From: JADJPL01 sp964607915
GTDB taxonomy: Bacteria > Bacteroidota > Bacteroidia > Chitinophagales > Saprospiraceae
DNA: 33,344 nt
Assembly: GCA_964607915.1 (NCBI GenBank)
Contig: CAZSMU010000027.1
Location: 1-33,344, forward strand
Reading direction: 5' to 3'
A program made the translations under genes and the position numbers. Below the pieces are notes generated by a model. That model worked only from the letters and a program-made list of their open reading frames with translations, was not told where the DNA came from and did no database searches. Shown one piece after another: positions 31,501 through 33,344 of this stretch; position 1 is the stretch's first letter; the number at the start of each line of letters is the position of its first letter.

Positions 31501-33344
31501 TTTTTCCTGGATAAAGGGCTTTTCGTCTTCCCCCAGGGCTTTGCTACAACCTTCATCTATTCCGAGTACCATATCAAGAATAATGTCATCCCGGCACTGA
31601 CCTTAATCGGCGATACGGCCAGTGCGAAAGCCTGGCAAGGCATACTGGATTTGAATAAAAAACAAAAAAAAGAGGCGGTATTCTCCAAAAACCTGTCGTT
31701 TGACGCCGGAGCGGTATATGAGGAATCGGAAACAACAGAGGTGAGTAAGACAGTGACTCGTGAATGGATCCAGGGATTTAGTACTGGGTTTTCTACCGAA
31801 TTCGGAGTGACGGCGAACGGGGTTGGCGCCGTAGCGGGTCTGGCCATGAACTTTTCCATGGAAGAGAGCAAGTCCAGCTCCAATACGACCGCTGGCTCGC
31901 GCACGGTGGGCTATGTGCTGGCTGACAATGACTTGCGCGATAATTTTACGGTTAACGTCAAAAAAGACAAGAGCTACGGTACTCCTGTCTTCGAAACCGT
32001 GAGTGGCCAGACGGCCTGCCCGCACGAGCCTCTCACCCAGGCCCGGGAGGAGGTGCAGATCACCGTGGATAAAAAAATAGCAGTCAACGTACCCGAAAAC
32101 GACGTGGCTATATTCCAGGTCACCATGGGCAATACCTCGCCCTCGGGAGAGACGGGCTTCTATTTTCTTGAAATGGTGCCTGAGAGCAACCCCAACGGGG
32201 CAACCCTGGCAGCTAACGGTGTGGATATCAGCGGTGCGGTGCTGTACCAAATCAAACCTAATATAGGACTCCCGCTCACCGTGGCCATTTCCAAAGGGCC
32301 TACGGAATACGTATATGAAAATCTCCGCGTCGCCGCCCGCTCGGGCTGTGAGTTCGACCGTGCCATCGCCCTGGGATTGCCAAGGGAGGAAATAGACCCG
32401 AAATTCTACAAAGAAGTGGAACTGGACGTCTATTTCCTAGAGCCCTGTAGCCCCGTGGATATCGGCTTCCCCCTGCAGGATTGGGTGTTGACCCCCGCCT
32501 CAGGTAATCTGCTGAATATCACGTTGAACGGGTACGACACGCAAGACCCCGACCTGGAGCTCATCCGCATCCAGTTCCGAAGGTCGCAAGGGGACGGGAG
32601 CTGGATCAACATCGCGGAAATCCCGAAAGCCCAGTTGGGCGACGTGTTCACCATACAGGCCTGGAACATCTCCTCCCTCAAAGATGGCCTCTACGAAATC
32701 CGCGCGGTCACCCAGTGCTTCAGCGGGGCCCTCAACCCGGGCATCTCCAAAGTGGTGAAAGGGAAAATCGAACGCTCCCCCCCCGAGCTGTTCGGCCTCC
32801 CGGAACCGGCCGATGGCGTGCTGTCCAATGGCGATGAAATCAGCATCCGCTTCACGGAACCCATCCGCTGCGACCAGATCATACAGGCCGACTTCTTCAA
32901 CAACAATAACGTCGGCCTCTACGATACCGAGACGGGAGCACTGATAGACGCCGTGGTGACCTGCAGCGGAGATAAAATCACCATCGTACCCAACGTGCCC
33001 AACCGCTTCCTCGAAAACAAGGTGCTGCGCGTCCAGGTCAATACTATACGGGACCTGGCAGGCAATGCGTTTGTGCAAAAGAAGTGGGAGTTCTTCGTGG
33101 ACCGCAACCCCTTGCGATGGGTCGGCGGCGACGTGGACATGATGAAAAAGGAATCGGAGCAGGTCACTCTGACGCGCAAACTCGAAAATACCGGTGGACA
33201 AGCCCTGGCCTACGACCTGGAAGGGGTGCCGTCCTGGGTGCGGGTATTCCCACAGCAGGGGATATTGGCCCCCGGCGTAGCCCAGACCATCACCTTCGAG
33301 TTCGACAGCACCATGGCCCTGGGCATCTACAAGGACACCATCTA
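25522..33344 (+). CDS. Giant secreted multidomain LamG/discoidin protein (3' end outside window)
   Basis: The frame is open from 25522 to the window end, at least 2607 codons with no stop. A signal peptide (1-21, AVQA/Q) leads to a discoidin-like galactose-binding domain (about 25-160, WVEVDLGTTYALTRVEIVNR). Four LamG-like concanavalin-fold modules follow: about 162-337, 418-607, 1068-1275 and 1308-1513, each with a W-x-HIA-like strand and a DE(A/V)R-like strand. Ig-like repeats (about 382-403 plus 631-673, 682-748, 749-813), a MopE-like calcium or metal motif (about 814-880, GDCDDSNPAIRPGA, NCDGVDNNCNG), a fibronectin-like domain (about 954-1033), and carboxypeptidase-regulatory-like pieces follow. 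LRDPPGDASYSF is at about 1862-1873. An SbsA-like Ig domain (about 2420-2535) and a BACON-like domain end the visible part. A surface adhesin or glycan binder is likely; a type IX sorting tail would lie beyond the window. Confidence 0.88.
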   Translation, partial: MKYLSIIGLCLGILLSGAVQAQVKARYIRVLNNRADCINLSELRAIHNGTNVAQGKAVTLSSSYTESLEVTKASNLVDGNTATFTSTGCTSGQWVEVDLGTTYALTRVEIVNRQDACCFFRADNLQLVLKDENGTQIYSNLITDGKLLDATTGYQANVELPMATALAFDGANDFVSTNANLGITSNTFTIETWLKPDGIQSDYSGIITMRVSGTGTGLIFRGNNNTVAYMWNNDYHYWNSGLTAPAGQWSHIALVVEADKATIYVNGVAAVNSAAHGAFSFGAPLFFGTDPITTTRGIKAVMDEARIWNRALSKGEIVQRMHQQLQGTQNGLLAHYTFNNSNNPVLSDQSGNGRHATLNNFALSGTASNWVAQTAVAPAVPQPVISGGVISCTGPGSTTLAVSGAAGAAVSVSGTSASNQGYVSIPDNSTLDFANAFTLEAWINPSSYATNANNYGNGVVSKNRDAGIGYAIGILPDGKLFGMLNNGSSNQAAVSTGAVPLNTWSHIAGVFNGTSMTIYLNGTQVGQATFASMSLANSGQPLTIGSMGPALGDWLFNGKIDEVRVWNTTRTQAQITANMSKGIVAQTGLVGYYTFDENQGSTVSDLSGTGNVGAFVGSLVNRISASDAPIDYNTYAWSPGSASTKSITANTSGTYTVTVTNGAGIAASTSELVVFSSPPTAAISESSTGGCGSTTLTASGGNSYQWSSGATTASIVVTQSGTYTVTVSNPGCTTTATASKTVTITSVSAAISGSLTGCDSTVLTATGSGSYLWSTGATTAQIIARESGNYRLSVTVGSCTVSNSVGVTIQKSIAYYPDADGDNYGDKSQPTYSCTPIPGLITLGGDCDDSNPAIRPGASENCDGVDNNCNGVLIESDCPGLNATVSTNCVQLSSDNVLSGEVFFNYGSVSNGRNSVTNSNFTVGQPVVGNSFIGGDYNGTLGFWTRFLQPPSAPAVRATEGDLPDRIQVTWSADPLSPAASSFNLYRNGALLATVGGEVKSFMDFNVLAGQFYTYEVAGVSPFGEGYRGSSLGFLNPNGAVLGQVTTFSGNPVVGAVVTLIPTLGTAVYFNGLGSAFAEYSDQYPNSAFTVSAWVKFGGANDRAGILDLGSDIGKNWWLHTLPTATGRGVSFGIGKAKGQTVSVTYTYPSAQDTAWHNIAASYNGTSLLLYIDGELVDTKAGECAADSSNLFLGKRSDDGGYFNGKVDEVRIFSRQLPQTEIQMLMNKTASAKTPGLKAYWKFDEGTGSKGFDLSANKIKMYFCGAQWTSDRPNVVNAGITDETGFYEIQGINYGAGNTFKAIPSKEFYFNQSLEFNASNSDYANLTRFDLPDSTTITLTVKAFDFTGKQAILSKADASGSNQFMVCLNAGNLEVTVGNSTQSFGALGMGFHHLALVLKKNGSSLAVTGYKNGTLLSTKTFGTTAWTGLPWKLGARASSATAHADYFTGLVDEVAFFKELLPLGKIQEYANIGTGLTNGNLMVYFNLNEGMDTTLHDMGLALTGAGRTYGAQWSTVAAISQTLPHDFTPASRLVNLNPSNTSTDQVDFTDQSTIPVSGYVRFENTDCFQARVEILVNGKSSVPQIFTDANGKFSADFEPGAKIVLTPQFEKHTFYPAFWEIPNLATPVSGILFRNQVKRKVLGQVAGGHCRKSVIPEGAIAKVKVATLNGCYEQVLQLPANGNFTFDGVPPDSVTVSVIEHSNPVIYTFFQNKGGSVLDLKTENDTVDFIYLAPPNVELSPLDTNECGDPMLTMLQKTKTTIKVFEQYDGGKCYLDTAELTINNDIAHLSQFDTIMTKGSFVHSFRVEEPNIVSPYLKYLQVTAKAHDEQASASLSAVVLGRRPRQTTFTSTSPSIPMLILRDPPGDASYSFMESGETTCQSWSVGAASTLDAEAHVTVSLGPDIESTMGTPFFSVGTEIDVTADIGVSFSGSLTSYSSNEMEACMTVTKTISTSDNDIIVGSEMGGDVYVGGAMNFLYGITDELLYDTANCSFFLDKGLFVFPQGFATTFIYSEYHIKNNVIPALTLIGDTASAKAWQGILDLNKKQKKEAVFSKNLSFDAGAVYEESETTEVSKTVTREWIQGFSTGFSTEFGVTANGVGAVAGLAMNFSMEESKSSSNTTAGSRTVGYVLADNDLRDNFTVNVKKDKSYGTPVFETVSGQTACPHEPLTQAREEVQITVDKKIAVNVPENDVAIFQVTMGNTSPSGETGFYFLEMVPESNPNGATLAANGVDISGAVLYQIKPNIGLPLTVAISKGPTEYVYENLRVAARSGCEFDRAIALGLPREEIDPKFYKEVELDVYFLEPCSPVDIGFPLQDWVLTPASGNLLNITLNGYDTQDPDLELIRIQFRRSQGDGSWINIAEIPKAQLGDVFTIQAWNISSLKDGLYEIRAVTQCFSGALNPGISKVVKGKIERSPPELFGLPEPADGVLSNGDEISIRFTEPIRCDQIIQADFFNNNNVGLYDTETGALIDAVVTCSGDKITIVPNVPNRFLENKVLRVQVNTIRDLAGNAFVQKKWEFFVDRNPLRWVGGDVDMMKKESEQVTLTRKLENTGGQALAYDLEGVPSWVRVFPQQGILAPGVAQTITFEFDSTMALGIYKDTI

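Noticed and set aside
1..33344. CRISPR array, tRNA or rRNA genes
   Set aside because: No regularly spaced direct repeats, no cloverleaf-like gap and no rRNA-like conserved stretch were seen. The dispersed repeats are far apart and irregular.

Overview
The window looks like a chromosomal segment of a Bacteroidota bacterium, plausibly of the Saprospiria/Cytophagia side. The evidence is a SusC/SusD pair, several lipoproteins with Bacteroidota-style lipoboxes, an rlpA promoter of the TTTG-N20-TAnnTTTG type, a MnmA with the SGGIDS P-loop variant, few Shine-Dalgarno sequences, and a giant secreted multidomain protein. Most genes are GC-rich. The first gene and its surroundings are clearly AT-richer. 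No rRNA, tRNA or CRISPR array was seen, and no gene-free stretch exceeds 300 bases.

Layout. 1-1185: an Rpn/PD-(D/E)XK nuclease gene between copies of a palindromic intergenic repeat. 1232-3921: rlpA (minus) diverging from mnmA and rimM (plus), giving cell-wall and tRNA/ribosome maturation functions. 3930-8570: a secreted amidohydrolase (minus), a short-chain dehydrogenase (plus), then an amino-acid permease and a methyltransferase (minus). 8824-16085: a Rieske oxygenase, a SusC/SusD/DUF4397 outer-membrane uptake operon closed by a hairpin terminator, and a guanine deaminase. 16194-18035: a lipoprotein N-acetylmuramoyl-L-alanine amidase. 18021-20384: a complete 5-oxoprolinase operon pxpA-pxpB-pxpC (minus). 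20658-23583: an unrecognised lipoprotein overlapping a radical SAM/twitch-type enzyme. 23790-33344: a secreted protein with a peptidase S74 self-cleaving chaperone domain, followed 43 bases later by an open frame of at least 2607 codons that runs off the window. That frame encodes a secreted protein with discoidin-like, four LamG-like, Ig-like, MopE-like metal-binding, fibronectin-like and carboxypeptidase-regulatory-like modules.

Two things stand out. (1) A dispersed, degenerate intergenic repeat (core AGACTTGTTGCGAGGGGG) occurs about eight times. Its best copy, at 1020-1185, is MITE-like: 18-bp perfect terminal inverted repeats bounded by TA dinucleotides. It appears to have landed in the TA of a TAA stop codon and rebuilt a stop (TAG) without changing the protein. 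A second copy supplies the stop codon of the guanine deaminase gene. (2) In the giant protein, LamG modules seem to be nested inside other beta-sandwich domains rather than strung end to end, with short tandem DNA duplications at one junction. The S74 protein plus giant protein, and the lipoprotein plus radical SAM pair, are the best candidates for undescribed systems. Their functions cannot be read from sequence alone.
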